DNA of 64,000 nucleotides, taken from assembly GCF_004359215.1 (NCBI RefSeq), contig NC_090619.1, positions 3,913,956-3,977,955 of the forward strand, written 5' to 3'. Position 1 is the first letter of the stretch; every line of letters begins with the position of its first letter. Source of the stretch: Bremia lactucae. Lineage: Eukaryota > Oomycota > Peronosporomycetes > Peronosporales > Peronosporaceae. Of the stretch, positions 21,430 through 31,660 are shown piece by piece. Below the pieces are notes generated by a model. It did not search any database, was not told the origin of the DNA, and saw only the letters and a program-made list of their open reading frames with translations. A program made the translations under genes and the position numbers.

Positions 21430-22330
21430 GATTTGCGTCGCAGTCATGGAGACCTCTGCGAAAGTCTGGTAACCCTGTCTTCGACATTGTTCTTAGGTAT
21501 GCAGACGTTATTCCGGACACGATTCCGGCTAAACTTCCAGCTGATCGTCGTGTTCGCAACGAGATTGATTTCGTGCCAGGTTCGAAGTATTGCGTGACAA
21601 GGCATTGGCCGTTGCTTCGAGAGCAAGTCGAGGCTATTGACGAATTCTTCGAAGGCCGCCGCAAGGCAGTCATGTGCGCGAGAGTGCCTCGCCACATTCG
21701 AGTCCAACCTTCTGCGTGAAGAAGGCTACGAGAGGCTGGCGGATAGTGCATGCGTTTGATAAGCTATATGATACCACTATTCCCGCGCGAACGCCTATCC
21801 CAAGGTAGGACATGGTATTAAACTCCATGTCAGGAAGCGTCATCTTCGGTGCCATCGAGCAAACCGCTGGCTTCTACCAAATCCTGATGCGACCGAGCGA
21901 CTAACCACTCATAGCGGTGAGAACAGCGAGTGGCATGCTAGGAGAATGGCTAGTGATACCACAAGGGTTAAAGAATGCACCGGCATTTTTTAATCTCATG
22001 GTGTCTCAAGTGTTGAGACCACTTCGATACTTCGCTCCTAGTTATTTCGATGACATCTTTGTCCGCAGTCGCGCTGAGAACAACCTCAGCGATGATCAAG
22101 CTCACCTTCGACACTTGAAACAGGTGTTTCAAGTCATGAGAGACAACAAGTTGTATGTGAATCTCAAGAAGTGCGTCTTTTGTGCACTGGAAATTCCGGT
22201 GCTCGGTTTCAATGTGCGTAAGTCGGGAGTTCGAGCTGATTCAGATAAGGTTTCGTCAATCTGTTTTTGGTCCACGCCCAACAACTCTACGGAATTGCAT
22301 CAGTGGCTCAGCTTGGCCAATTACTAGCAT
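21430..22330 (+). pseudogene. D reverse transcriptase
   Basis: The N-terminal part has EIDFVPGSKYCVTRHWPL (about 21560-21615) and EQVEAIDEFF. A frameshifted middle follows. 21917-22327 is then open and carries GEWLVIPQGLKNAPAFF, the catalytic S-Y-F-D-D-I-F (about 22043-22063) with both aspartates, and the thumb start NNKLYVNLKKCVF-like block to WLSLANY. This is the only RT in the window whose YFDD lies in a long open frame. The N-terminal half is broken, so activity is not expected. Confidence 0.8.
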
Positions 22331-22344
22331 AAGTATACGAAGGA

Positions 22345-22870
22345 TTATGCCGGTTCTATACAGCCTTTGTCGCCGCTTTTGAATAAAGACGCCACGTGGT
22401 CGTGGCGTCTCGAGCATCTAGTGGCGTTTGATGCAGTGAAAAAGAGCCTAGCCTTAGCGCCAGTGTTGGTCCTTTCGGACGACGCCAAGCCGTTTACGCG
22501 GTTTGCGATGCAAGTGACTTCGCAATTGGTTGTGCCCTCATGCAATTCGATGGTGAGGGCCGTGAACGAGATGTGATTTATCAGTCACGACAGATGAAGT
22601 CGGCGGAGAAGAACTATCCACTTCGCGAGAAGGAGTTGTTGGTAATGCGGTATGCACTCATCAAGTTTCGTGTGCACCTGCTTGGGGAACGCACGTTTGC
22701 TTTGTAAACCGACCATGCATCGCTGCGTCCCAACGGATGGCACGGTGGTTGTCCTTCTTTTTCGAGTACAACTTCGTCATGCATTACAAACCGGGCAAGG
22801 CCAATATTTTTTCTGATGCTCTGTCACGACGTCCCGACTACGATCCTCGGACCGCGCTGAGTCGCCAGGC
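22345..22870 (+). pseudogene. D RNase H
   Basis: It continues from RT with SPLLNKDATWSW and FDAVKKSLALAPVLVL. Then come the RNase H strands: the A-M-Q-V-T-S-Q-L area (first Asp region changed), KNYPLREKELLVMRYALIKFRVHLL with the catalytic glutamate (about 22605-22685), and TDHASL (about 22709) with a short deletion before QRMARW. The end motif DALSRRPDYD is at about 22815-22845. Confidence 0.75.
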
Positions 22871-23079
22871 GCCTGACGGCGATGAAAAGGGTGATTGATA
22901 TGCAATGTGGGTGTCGCTGAATTTAACTCGGATCATCCCTGAGCTCTGCTTAATCGACGAAAAAGTCGCTGCTTGCGAGAATGATCCCGAATACACGGAT
23001 GTTATCGCTTATCTGCGTGCTCCCAGCGATGATGCAGTAGGAGCTCTGTCACGACCAAGCGTAATCAAATTCAGCTATA

Positions 23080-23805
23080 AAGTTTAAAAGGTATCCCGCT
23101 TCTGTATAGCATCGACCGCTTCGATGCTCCTCGTTCGGTGATCGCCTCGGATTTGCGTGCACGGATCCTTCACGAGTATCACGATGCCCCAGCTGGCGGC
23201 CATTTAGGCCGCGAAAGACTTTTGCGGCTGTGTCTCGTGACTTCTTCTGGCCCCACATGTACAAGTGGGTACGCAACTGGATTCGTGCTTGCGAAATCTG
23301 CCAAGGGTTAAGCCATCTCCATCGTCGCAGGCTCCCCTGCGACCGTTGCCGATTGCAGCTGAAGCTTGGCGTTCAGTTTCGATGGACTTTGTATTCGGGC
23401 TTGCGCCCGATAGTCAAGATCGAACGGGTGTCCTGGTTTTTGTGGACAGATTCAGCAAGATGACACAATTGGTGCCTCTTTACGCTACGATCACCGCGGC
23501 AGAGACCGCGGTGCACTCCATTGGCGCTGTGTTATGCCAACACGGCTTGCCGAAAAATATTGTTTCGGAACGTGACCCCAGATTCACATCCGCATTTTGG
23601 ACGTCACTGTTTGAGCTTCTCAAGACGAAGCTGCAGATGTCAACCGCGACCCATTCGGATACGGATGGGCAAACCGAGCTCGTGAATAGAGTCCTTGAAG
23701 ATGTTCTTCGGAGTTATGCAACTTCCTTCACGAGTTGTAGTGCATTGTTACCAATTGCTGAGTTCCTTCTAACAATAATGTACACGCGTCAACGGGGTTG
23801 ACGAC
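23080..23805 (+). pseudogene. D integrase
   Basis: The zinc-binding region is at 23100-23310 (LRARILHEYHDAPAGGHLGRE, later C-E-I-C) in shifting frames. 23265-23801 is an open frame containing the DDE core: S-M-D-F-V-F-G-L (first Asp), S-E-R-D-P-R-F-T (second Asp) and D-G-Q-T-E-L-V-N-R (Glu). All three catalytic residues are present. Frameshifts lie upstream in the zinc domain and downstream. Confidence 0.85.
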
Positions 23806-24540
23806 ATTTTTTGTGAATTCGCGTGGACCGACCCCCACGGCACCTCGTGGCTCCCCTCTGGGTGATAAACAACGATCGAGTGCAGCCCCCGGTATTTTGA
23901 GAGCGAATATAGTCACCGAATCCAAGGCGAAGTCTGCTGTGTTGACTACATGTGGCGTGGCGTCCCCGTTATCTGGAAGGACCGCAAATATTTGTTGACC
24001 CGTCTTTGGGAAACGCGTTTACCTACTGCTAACTACGCGGCGATTGAGTCGGCGACCACTTGTGACGTGGCTGTGTCGGAGTTTATCCTCCAACTTCAAG
24101 TCATCACCCAGTTTGTAGGGTGATGCGCTTCAGTCTGCAGAAGGAAACAGAAATATAATGCAGACAAACATGACAGGAAAAACGTGAGCAAGTTCAAGAA
24201 AGATGATCGTGTATTATTATCAAAGAAGGTTCAAGGGATTCAGCACCTAGCAACCTAGGCGCGAGTAAACTCGCGCCGCGCTTCATGGGACCGTTCAAGG
24301 TTGTTAAGGCGATCGGCGACGCCTACACGCTGACATTTTCTCATCGGTGCGACTTCACCTTATGTTCTACGTCGGGCGGCTAAAGAAATATCGCCCGGCT
24401 ACGCTTCATGGGTTGGTTCCGACAGAGAAGTCAGGGCTCGTAGATCGACCTCCCTTCTGGCCTTGCTCGACGTGCCTATGACATTGGACGCGGCTGCGTT
24501 CCCGTCTGCGCATGACCAATAACCTGGCGTTTCAGGTTCC
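23806..24540 (+). pseudogene. D integrase C-terminal (GPF) module
   Basis: 23806-24180 is a degenerate spacer. From about 24184 the plus strand reads SKFKKDDRVLLSKKVQ and then, after an indel, APRFMGPFKVVKAIGDAYTL (24275-24335), the GPY/F-type module that follows the DDE core in many Ty3/Gypsy integrases and may help with multimer formation or target binding. Confidence 0.65.
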
Positions 24541-24744
24541 TCACCCGTTAAAGCAGTTCGCGGTTCGACAGCTGGATCTCGCTCGCGGTCCTCCGCACCT
24601 GTGCAGCACGCTCGAGAGCAGCCTCAGCTTCCAGCTGAGCGTCGGCAGCCTTGTTCACAGCCTCATCAATATCGGCTTTGGTAGCTAGGACGCCAGCGTT
24701 ACCATCGCGAGGGCCCACCACCGCTTTTGAATGCGAAAGGTCAG

Positions 24745-24926
24745 GCTCGCTGGATCGTGGATGGTATTGTGGGTCACGAAAACCCTCTCCGCAAAATATC
24801 ACCGTCGGCTCATGAGACACACGCGGTTTCAACCGCGCGAAAGTATCGTTTACGCTGGAGATTTCTACCCGAGGGTACGTAAGAGCAGCGTTCCTCGCTT
24901 CTCCGCGACATTCCAGACATTATCCA
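24745..24926 (+). pseudogene. D chromodomain remnant
   Basis: One frame from 24750 reads RWIVDGIVGHENP, then YRLRWRFLPEGT, a stop, and SLLRDIPDI. This is the pattern of a chromodomain, with the usual W-x-G-Y-P core degraded to W-R-F-L-P. Chromodomains of this class direct integration towards particular histone marks. The element is cut off here by A2. The segment 24541-24744 is a Pro/Gln-rich linker. Confidence 0.55.
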
Positions 24927-25593
24927 GTTCCAAGCGGAACAGGTGGATCTTTACGGGACCACCCGTAAGACCGTGCATGAACACCGTAACCAACGTGTGT
25001 TAATGGACTGGGTTGTTTGTGATACAACTCGCTAAGAGTCGTATATGCTGCACATAGGCGTGCACGTCACGCTTGCCTTGTTTGACTTTCAGAAGCTCTG
25101 ATGGAGCTGTACACTCAGCCCTAGGCGGTTTGAACGTCTGTTTGAGCCGGGCTTTAAAAGCCTCTAGCGACCCAAAGACATACGAGTCGCGCAACTTAAG
25201 GCCTAGTGCCCAAGTTTTGGCACGACCTGCCAAACTTGACAGAGAAAATGCGACTTGCATTTGCTCGTCGACGATGTGACGAACCCTTATGACATCGTCC
25301 AACTCGACAAACCATCTTCAGAGGGAGTCTTCTTCGAATCCCATATAATTAGAGATGTCTATCTTTAAGGTTTTGGGACGACGCGTGTGCGTCATCCCAG
25401 GTACAGGGGTCTGTACCTGATGTAACCTCAACAGTTCTGCCTGTTGAGCGCCTTGCTGATTAAGCAAGGCTATCCTCTCCTTCGCATCGTCAAGTTCATG
25501 TTATATGAGCTTGGCGATGGCTGAATAGAGGGCATCTCTGTCCAAACTGGACAGCATGGCCAAGATGGCATCGTTCCCTAAGGTCGAACTCAT
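24927..25593 (-). pseudogene. A2 gag (N-terminal two thirds)
   Basis: The ATG is at 25593-25591 and the protein opens MSSTLGNDAILAMLSSLDRD. A TAA stop follows 30 codons in, where the copy at the window start has CAA. The gag domain is at 25003-25302 (HIVDEQMQVAFSLSSLAGRA, then RLKQTFKPPRAE and YVQHIRLLASCIT). The copy ends at 24927 within the sequence that precedes the zinc knuckle, so the knuckle and all of pol are missing. Confidence 0.8.
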
Positions 25594-25715
25594 TCGTTCG
25601 ACCGCAGTCCTTTCTATGTCATTAGAAAGAAGTAGCTATCACGCGAAACGTGATGCGTAATTCCATTATCATTGAACATGTCCATGTTAGATGATGGAAC
25701 TGTGGTCCTCGGACG

Positions 25716-25733
25716 AACTACAAAGTGCTACCA
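25716..25733 (-). promoter_or_regulatory. A2 primer-binding site
   Basis: On the minus strand it reads TGGTAGCACTTTGTAGTT, two bases after the LTR end. It starts with TGG, as expected for pairing with a tRNA CCA end. The same sequence follows the LTR in A5 (57401-57418) and A6 (62928-62945). Confidence 0.65.
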
Positions 25734-25735
25734 GG

Positions 25736-26176
25736 TGTAACGGGGCACTACCGACTTGTACTGCTTCAGTACAAGTCCACTTCGCACTGCTTCAGTGCGA
25801 GTGGTGCCTCACGTCACTTCACGTACACTTGTACGTGCAGAGGAAGACTCTCTTTAAACCACTTGCTTTAATGAGGGCTAAAAGTAAGCTGTATATTGTA
25901 TAATTAAGTTCTTCTGTTCTATTCATTTGATACTAACTTAATTATAAACTAATCCAAAACATGTAATAAAGTCTCATCTGTCTCTCTCTTTGCGCACGTC
26001 CAGCGCTGACTGAACCGCGGAGAAAGTAGATATAATGGCCGATATTTGCCAATATATAAGCTTTCCGAATATTACTACGTAAAGCAATATTCTCCAAATA
26101 TTATCTATTTTTTTAGATAATATATTAATTGACAACCTTTAAGTGTTAACTTCATGTAACGGTACATTCCGTTACA
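25736..26176 (-). repeat. A2 5' LTR
   Basis: The 441-bp LTR runs from TGTAACGGGG to TTCCGTTACA on the plus strand. Three consecutive inverted repeats (25753-25777, 25777-25804, 25820-25837) lie at what is the U5 side of the LTR, next to the primer-binding site. No matching 3' LTR or target duplication is seen because the element is truncated at 24927. Confidence 0.9.
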
Positions 26177-27045
26177 GTAGCAGTACTTAATAGTACTTTC
26201 CCCCACTCGAAAGCGTTCATTTTTTGCGACCTTTTCGGTCCGCATATTCTTTTTGCTTGTCCTGTGCGCCTGCCATCGCGTCACGAACTTTTCGTGTGAT
26301 GGTTTATCGCTCGATCACGCTTTTAGCATCGAACTCGCCTATGACACTGCCGAGAGGTCGGTCATAGGACGAATTTTTACTGACCACTGCTAAACTGGCA
26401 GGGTCACTAGGGCAAATTTCTGTCGTTGAGATGATACCCTCGCGGGTCATCGTCATATTGACGAAGCTATGTCCCTCTTCCGCACATAGTGAAGGGCCCT
26501 CCCCCACTAAGACTCGAGCTGCGCCCAAACGAGACTGGCGTCCGAGGATGGCGCATTCCGTTTATATAAAACGGTGTCTCACCCGTACTGGCGTGGACTC
26601 TGTTATTTATAGCGAACTTTACAAAGGGCAATTGTTTGCTCCATTCTTTAGGAGTCGTTATCGTGCGTAATTCATCCGCCACGACCCGATTGGCTCGTTA
26701 CGTTTGGTTATCGGTATGGGGATGATCTGCGGTCGAGATCTGGAGCTTGCTACCTAGCAGCTCGAACACATGTCGCAAAAACCCTGACGTAAAACGTAGA
26801 TCCCGGTCCGATACGATGGACTCGGGCATCCCGTGTAGTCGGCATACATGATCCAGGAACAAGAGAGCTGCTTTCTTGCCTGTGATTGATGTTTTACATG
26901 GTGCTAAATGCACTATATTGCTCAGTCTGTCTACTCCAAGGACGAGCACCGTCCGACCCTTGTGGTCTGGTGGCATGCCAAACATGAAGTCTAGACTTAC
27001 CGACTTTCAACAATCCATTGAAACTGGTAGCGGCTTCGGTGGCGC
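26177..27045 (-). pseudogene. E1: family E integrase fragment
   Basis: The minus strand encodes the integrase core at 26698-26985: L-D-F-M-F-G-M-P-P-D (first Asp, just upstream of 26985), S-D-R-D-L-R-F-T (second Asp), and an end at D-N-Q-T before the glutamate, which is lost at a stop near 26697. 26467-26682 continues with KQLPFVKFAINNRVHASTGE and 26304-26528 with a frameshifted tail. The C-terminal helix is cut by the A2 LTR at 26177. It is collinear with E2 (44270-45150). Confidence 0.75.
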
Positions 27046-27046
27046 T

Positions 27047-27487
27047 TGTTACCTAACTCCTTGTCGGATGTCAAATTAGACACCATGTCTTGTATAGAAC
27101 CAATACAGGCTGGAAAACCCGGGGACGTGAATGTCCCGGCCTCTAAGAGGCGTATTGTCTCAACTCCAAGACAGGATGGACACGAAGCATGTATACCCTC
27201 ACAAAGTGATACGAATGAGCAATTACATACGCTTGTAAATGGTGTAACCGGTAACATTAAGGGAAAAGTTAGCCTTGCGGCAATCCCTTTGTTACATGCT
27301 CTTTTAGAGCTAGACGAAATGTCTATTGATGAGTGCGGTCGAGCCTTAAAGGCTGGTGACTTATCTGAAATGGTGGTCATTCGACCAACAATTCAGTTAA
27401 ACTCATCGTCACTTCTAGACGAAGCTGTCCTGGATGACACAAAAGCTGCACTTAGTTCGCGAAATGGGTCATTGATCTTTCCAAGAT
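27047..27487 (+). pseudogene. B4 protease-RT linker
   Basis: The plus strand has a 150-codon open frame, 27046-27498, with a Ser/Thr/Asp-rich sequence and [24 protein letters not shown] residues, ending at FPRCGM. In B6 and B4' the corresponding frame leads into [20 protein letters not shown], so it is the variable linker before the RT fingers. The divergence from B4' is concentrated here (27047-27470). Confidence 0.65.
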
Positions 27488-28903
27488 GTGGTATGTAATA
27501 ACCTACCATCTCTTTTACCTCTGGATAGAGGTGTTCGTCATGAAAGTGACTTAGTTCCGGGAACCAAATGCTGTGTCACAAGACAATGGCCTTTACCAAA
27601 GGAGCAGTGTGACGTCATTGACGATTTCTTCCGTGCTAAGCACGAGGCTAGAATGGTACGAGATAGCAAATCTCCTCATTCGACACCGACATTTTGTGTC
27701 AAAAAGCCAAATGGTAAGTGGCGCATTGTACATGCTTATAATAAGCTTAATGCTGTCACTATACAGCACAAACCCCCATTATTAGAAAGGATGTTTTTCA
27801 GAACAATATGGGTGGGATGTACAATGTACAGTGCATTGGACTTAGTCGATGATTACTACCAATTGCTCATGCGAGCTAGCGATGTCCCGCTTACAGCGGT
27901 TAGCACCCCAAGCGGTATGCCGTGGGAGTGGTTGGTTATGCCACAAGGGCTTATTAACGCTCCGGCATCATTTAATCGTCTAGTGACGCAACTGTCCGCC
28001 CTCATCGAGGTTATGCACAGACTTATTTCGATGACGTTTTTGTCCATAGTCGTGCGGAGCTGGGCCGGTCGGATGTGGAAAACCATTGAGACCATTTGCG
28101 AGCATTGCTCGAGTGCATGCGCACAAATAAATTGTATGCCAATGCATCTAAATGCATTTTTGGCGCAGGCGAAATTCCGTTTTAAGGATGCTTCATTGGA
28201 AAGCGAGGCCTTAGAGCGGATCCCGCTAAGGTAAAAGCCATAGTAGATTGGCCGGTTCCTAAAAACCAAAAGGATTGCGTAAGTGGTTGGGTCTCGCCAA
28301 TTATTTACACAAATATAGCGAAAATTACGCTGATATGGCTAGGCCATTATCTAATCTCCTTAAAAAGGATACAGAATGGTGCTGGACTAGCACCGAAAAT
28401 AATGCTTTTCGAGCAGTTTAGGATAGTTCTTTCCATGCCCCGATTCTGGCACTGCCAAACCCAAATCAGCCTTTCAGTGTCGTCTGTGACGCATCGGCAG
28501 TGTTCTATTACAAACAGATGCTGATGGGCACGAACGTGTTATTGCAATCGAGTCTCGACAGCTTAAAGCTGCGGAAAAGAACTACTCAGTTCATGGCAAA
28601 GAGTTACTTGCTATGAAAGTATGCTCTCGTCAAATTCAGAGTTCATCTGCTCAGCTCTAAGCCGTTTGTGTATACAGATCACGCGTCATTACGCACGGCG
28701 ACTAAGTCGCCCCATCTCTCACAGAGAATGGCCCGATGGCTATCCTTTTTCGCCGAATACAACTTCGACGTGAAGTATAAACCTGGCAAGCAGAATGCTT
28801 TGGCCGATGCGTCATCACGCAGGCCGTATTATGAGCTCTTTCAATTTACGACTACAATGTCGCCTATTACTGAATTAATCCGTTTGGCTTACGCCAAGAA
28901 TTA
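27488..28903 (+). pseudogene. B4 reverse transcriptase and RNase H
   Basis: 27488-28234 opens with RGVRHESDLVPGTKCCVTRQ, then FCVKKPNGKWRIVHAYNKLN and EWLVMPQGLINAPASFNRL. A one-base deletion near 27987 throws the frame off just before the active site, so Y-F-D-D (about 28024-28035) lies in another frame. RNase H follows at 28440-28903 with AEKNYSVHGKELL-like residues, T-D-H-A-S-L-R (28671-28691) and QRMARWLSFFAEYNFDVKYK. The final DALSRRP motif is DASSRRP. Confidence 0.85.
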
Positions 28904-28955
28904 AAAGTGTGTAGCTCTGCTACGAGCTTTAAAGAACTCGGATTCAGGTATAAAA

Positions 28956-29789
28956 TTGCCGGCACGTTTGCGTGCAAGGTTACATCGATCTTCTATCGAT
29001 AACAACCTGTTGCTTTCTTGCACAGACATCGCGGACCCTCCGCGTGTCGTTGTTCCTCATGATGAGGATTTGAAGTACCGAATCCTCTATGAGGCTCACG
29101 ATACTATTCTTGGTGGTCATCTCGGTAGAGAAAAGACCTACGGCTCTATCAGCCAGAGTTATTGGTGGCCCAAACTTTATAAATGGGTCAGAGCATATGT
29201 TCGCACATGCGAAACGTGCCAACGGGTTAAGCCCCTGGCACATGCTGCTGCGCCACTGGCGAGTCTTCCCGTCCCCATAGGATGCTGGGAGCCCATTAGT
29301 ATGAATTTTGTTTTTGGGCTACCGAAAGATTCAGCCGGTAACTCCGGTATAGTGGTCTTTGTTGACCGTTTGAGCAAAATGGCTCACTTAGAGGCCGTAC
29401 CGGATTCCATTGATGGAGAGGGTACAGCTAAGCTGTTTATCGATCGCGTGTTTCGACAACATGGTTTGCCAGTGGCAATTGTCTCTGATCGGGATCCCCG
29501 TTTCACGGGTAAATTCTGGAAATCAATTTTCCGAGTGCTTGGCACCAGATTGGATATGTCCACTGCGGACCATCCGCAGACCGATGGTCAAACTGAACGT
29601 GTCAATCGCGTCATTGAAGACGTTTTACGCAGCGTGTGTGCTCAGACACCAAAGCGCTGGAGCTCAATGCTCCCAGTGGAGGAGTTTGCGTTAAATGACG
29701 CTGTACATGCCTCTACAGGCTATACTCCGTTCTATATAAACGGTCTTACCCACCCGCGCATTCCACTAACGATACCACTGCGTAATTGA
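28956..29789 (+). pseudogene. B4 integrase, catalytic Asp changed to Asn
   Basis: This is one of the longest open pol frames in the window (277 codons). The N-terminal H-H-C-C zinc region has YEAHDTILGGHLGRE and C-E-T-C-Q. The core has S-M-N-F-V-F-G-L where B3, D and others have M-D-F: the first catalytic aspartate is asparagine. The second (S-D-R-D-P-R-F-T) and the glutamate (D-G-Q-T-E-R-V-N-R) are present. The first Met lies within the fused pol frame, so it is not a real start. The integrase is predicted dead even though it is open. Confidence 0.85.
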
Positions 29790-30644
29790 GGGCTTGGTGG
29801 GGGAGAATTGGCCGATAGGCTTGCTGATATCAGCCCTGTTACCGTTCGGAAACAAGTAAGCGAGTTTCTCGCGACGCGATTTAGTGTCTTAAGACATGTA
29901 AGGGATACGATGGCTGATAGCCAAGACAAACAAAAAGAACAAGCAGATGCCAAAGGCAGAAGCTGTATTAATTCTTATATGGTCGGAGACCGAGTTTTAC
30001 TAAACGCTAAAAATCTACCTACCAACTTGGTTTCCGCGGTCTTCAAGACCAAATTGCGCCCGCGCTTTATTGGACCATTTACGGTCGTGGCCAAGAAGGG
30101 CCTAGCTTATACGCTAAGCCTTCCTAGCAAGCTGCGTACATACCCAGTGTTCTACGTTGGCTTGCTTAAGCCATATCGGGACCCTTCCCACGTGGACTTG
30201 AAGGCGCTTGCGCCGACACAGGCGGTCGTGCCGCAGATTGTTGCATCCTCACCAGGATACCCAACTGGCCCTCTAAACGAGGATGCTGACGCTCCAGCGT
30301 CGAAAGACGGTCCCAAACCGCCTCAAAAGAGCTCCCAATTCAAGCAAGGACCTCACGAAGAAGTTGCACCTCGTGCCGAAGAGCATCAAATGCTTCCGCC
30401 GAAATTTCGGCCCCCTCCCGCGCTACTTGATGCGCGGGGAACCTTCAGTTTCATGTGAAGACTTTTAAAGCGACGTCGTCGTGAGGGTCAATACCAGTGT
30501 CTGGTGAAGTGGATAGGGTACCCCTTTTCTGAAAACTCTTGGGAGTTCGAGGTACCTCTTCGGCAAGATTGCCCGTACGCCGTTGACGTTTTTGAGCGCC
30601 AAGCTCAGGGTCAACTCGCGTCAAACGACGCTTCCCACCACTAA
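29790..30644 (+). pseudogene. B4 integrase tail and chromodomain (end of pol)
   Basis: 29808-30458 encodes the C-terminal module (RPRFIGPFTVVAKKGLAYTL, FYVGLLKPYRDPSHVDLKAL) and a Pro-rich linker, ending at a premature stop. After a frameshift, RREGQYQCLVKWIGYPFSEN and SWEFEVPL give a good chromodomain (aromatic cage W-x-G-Y and SWE). The pol stop is at 30642-30644. The antisense frame covers the same bases from 30166 upward on the other strand. Confidence 0.8.
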
Positions 30645-31496
30645 ACGTGAAATTAGGTGGATCTATAGCCTCAGTGCGGCTTTGATCCATTGTTGTACGG
30701 TCAACCGAAGCACTGAAATATCGGCTAGGCCTTTCTTCGTTTTGTGGCATAAATGCCGAACGTAACTGGCCTTGGCCTCAAGCTTAGCGAAATCGAAGCG
30801 AAGCTTCCGTTCCAAACGCACATCACATCTATCCGCAGACTCTCTGATATTCCAGATTTAACAAAGTCGGCGGGCCCGGTGAACCCAGTTCTCAAATGAG
30901 ACTTCGTTTTCACTCCTTTTTTCGTTTGGAAACAAACCAATCGGAATTTCATTCATATAGGTCACCGAAGCCCCACGGGCTTGATCACGTAAACGCGTCA
31001 GATACTGGCTTCGCGTCATTACGTTCGGTGTAAGGTATTGCTCATGAAGAGCGTCGCGAGCAGCGATCTCCTCCGGCGTCCTCGCCAGGTCACCAGAGAT
31101 CCAGATGGCCAAGCTATGACCCGCTATCTCTTTGAGAAGCTCGTCCGCACTAAGCGGAGTGGATCTATATTCACTATGAGCTTTAGCTTTTGCTATCTCG
31201 GCAGCTCGACGACGAGCTCTTTCCTCTATGAGGATTATCTGCTCTTGCTCTTCATCGAGCGGATTCGTAATAATGTTGGACTCAGGGTCCCGTGTCCTAC
31301 TCAATGCAGTTAAGACATCAGCGGCACCACGTTTTGGGAACGGATTCGGGGCTCGCCGACGTTGGTCCGGAGGAGAAGACGTGAGCGAACGCCGCTCTTT
31401 TATCTCCTTCCCTGATTGAGAGTGACTTTCAAAGTCCACCATTCCCTCATCGTCGAGGAAGGTGCTAAGAGTCTGTGACTCACGCTTGATTGTCAT
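30166..31496 (-). pseudogene. B4 antisense ORF
   Basis: The minus strand reads from an ATG at 31496 (MTIKRESQTLSTFLDDEGMV) through RRAPNPFPKRGAADVLTALS, the EEQEQIILIEERARRRAAE helix and SQYLTRLRDQARGASVTYMN to a stop at 30858-30860. It then continues, after a frameshift, at 30750-30451 (QKRQRRTGNLAEEVPRTPKS) and ends in a coiled coil near 30170. It lies opposite the region after the pol stop and then opposite the chromodomain. The frame is open a further 52 codons upstream, through the polypurine tract into the LTR fragment. Another frameshift near 30460 distinguishes it from B5. Confidence 0.6.
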
Positions 31497-31607
31497 TAGA
31501 CAAAGGAATGGAAAACACAACCAAACGGTTAGCTGTTTAGGTTCTAACCTCAAAGAGGAAATGAAGCGAATGTTGTCAATCGGTGTCAACAGTCTGATGG
31601 GGGAGGG

Positions 31608-31660
31608 TGTAATGGGGCACACATCGTTTGGAGAACCGTTGTTGTGGTACATTTACTTTA
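31608..31660 (+). repeat. B4 3' LTR fragment
   Basis: Only the first 53 bases of a family B LTR (TGTAATGGGGCACACATCG...) remain after the polypurine tract GATGGGGGAGGG (31597-31608). It is joined directly to the RT of C1. Confidence 0.8.

Larger units (their letters stand above)
11483..24926 (+). mobile_element. D: family D chromovirus, interrupted by B3
   Basis: A plus-strand element comprises the 5' LTR (11483-11810), primer-binding site, gag, protease, repeat-bearing linker, RT, RNase H, integrase and a decayed chromodomain. It ends at 24926, where A2 begins, so the 3' LTR is missing. The B3 element (12000-19054) sits in the start of gag: removing B3 and one AGGGA copy restores a continuous frame reading RRVADEIRDPR across the join. 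Without B3 the element spans about 6.4 kb. Confidence 0.8.
27047..31660 (+). mobile_element. B4: family B element, 5'-truncated, plus strand
   Basis: From the linker upstream of RT to the first 53 bases of the 3' LTR (31608-31660), family B sequence is collinear with B6 but in plus orientation. It lacks gag, protease and almost all LTR sequence. From about 27470 onward it is a near-identical inverted copy of B4' (position p here corresponds to 69540 minus p there, with no indels seen over 5.2 kb). Confidence 0.85.

Noticed and set aside
24548..24832. Minus-strand frame in D ending in a coiled-coil-like ATKADIDEAVNKAADAQ stretch
   Set aside because: It is opposite the integrase-chromodomain linker, like the second half of the family B antisense ORF, and tempting as a counterpart. 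But the sense strand is also open over part of it, and there is only one copy, so a shadow is more likely.
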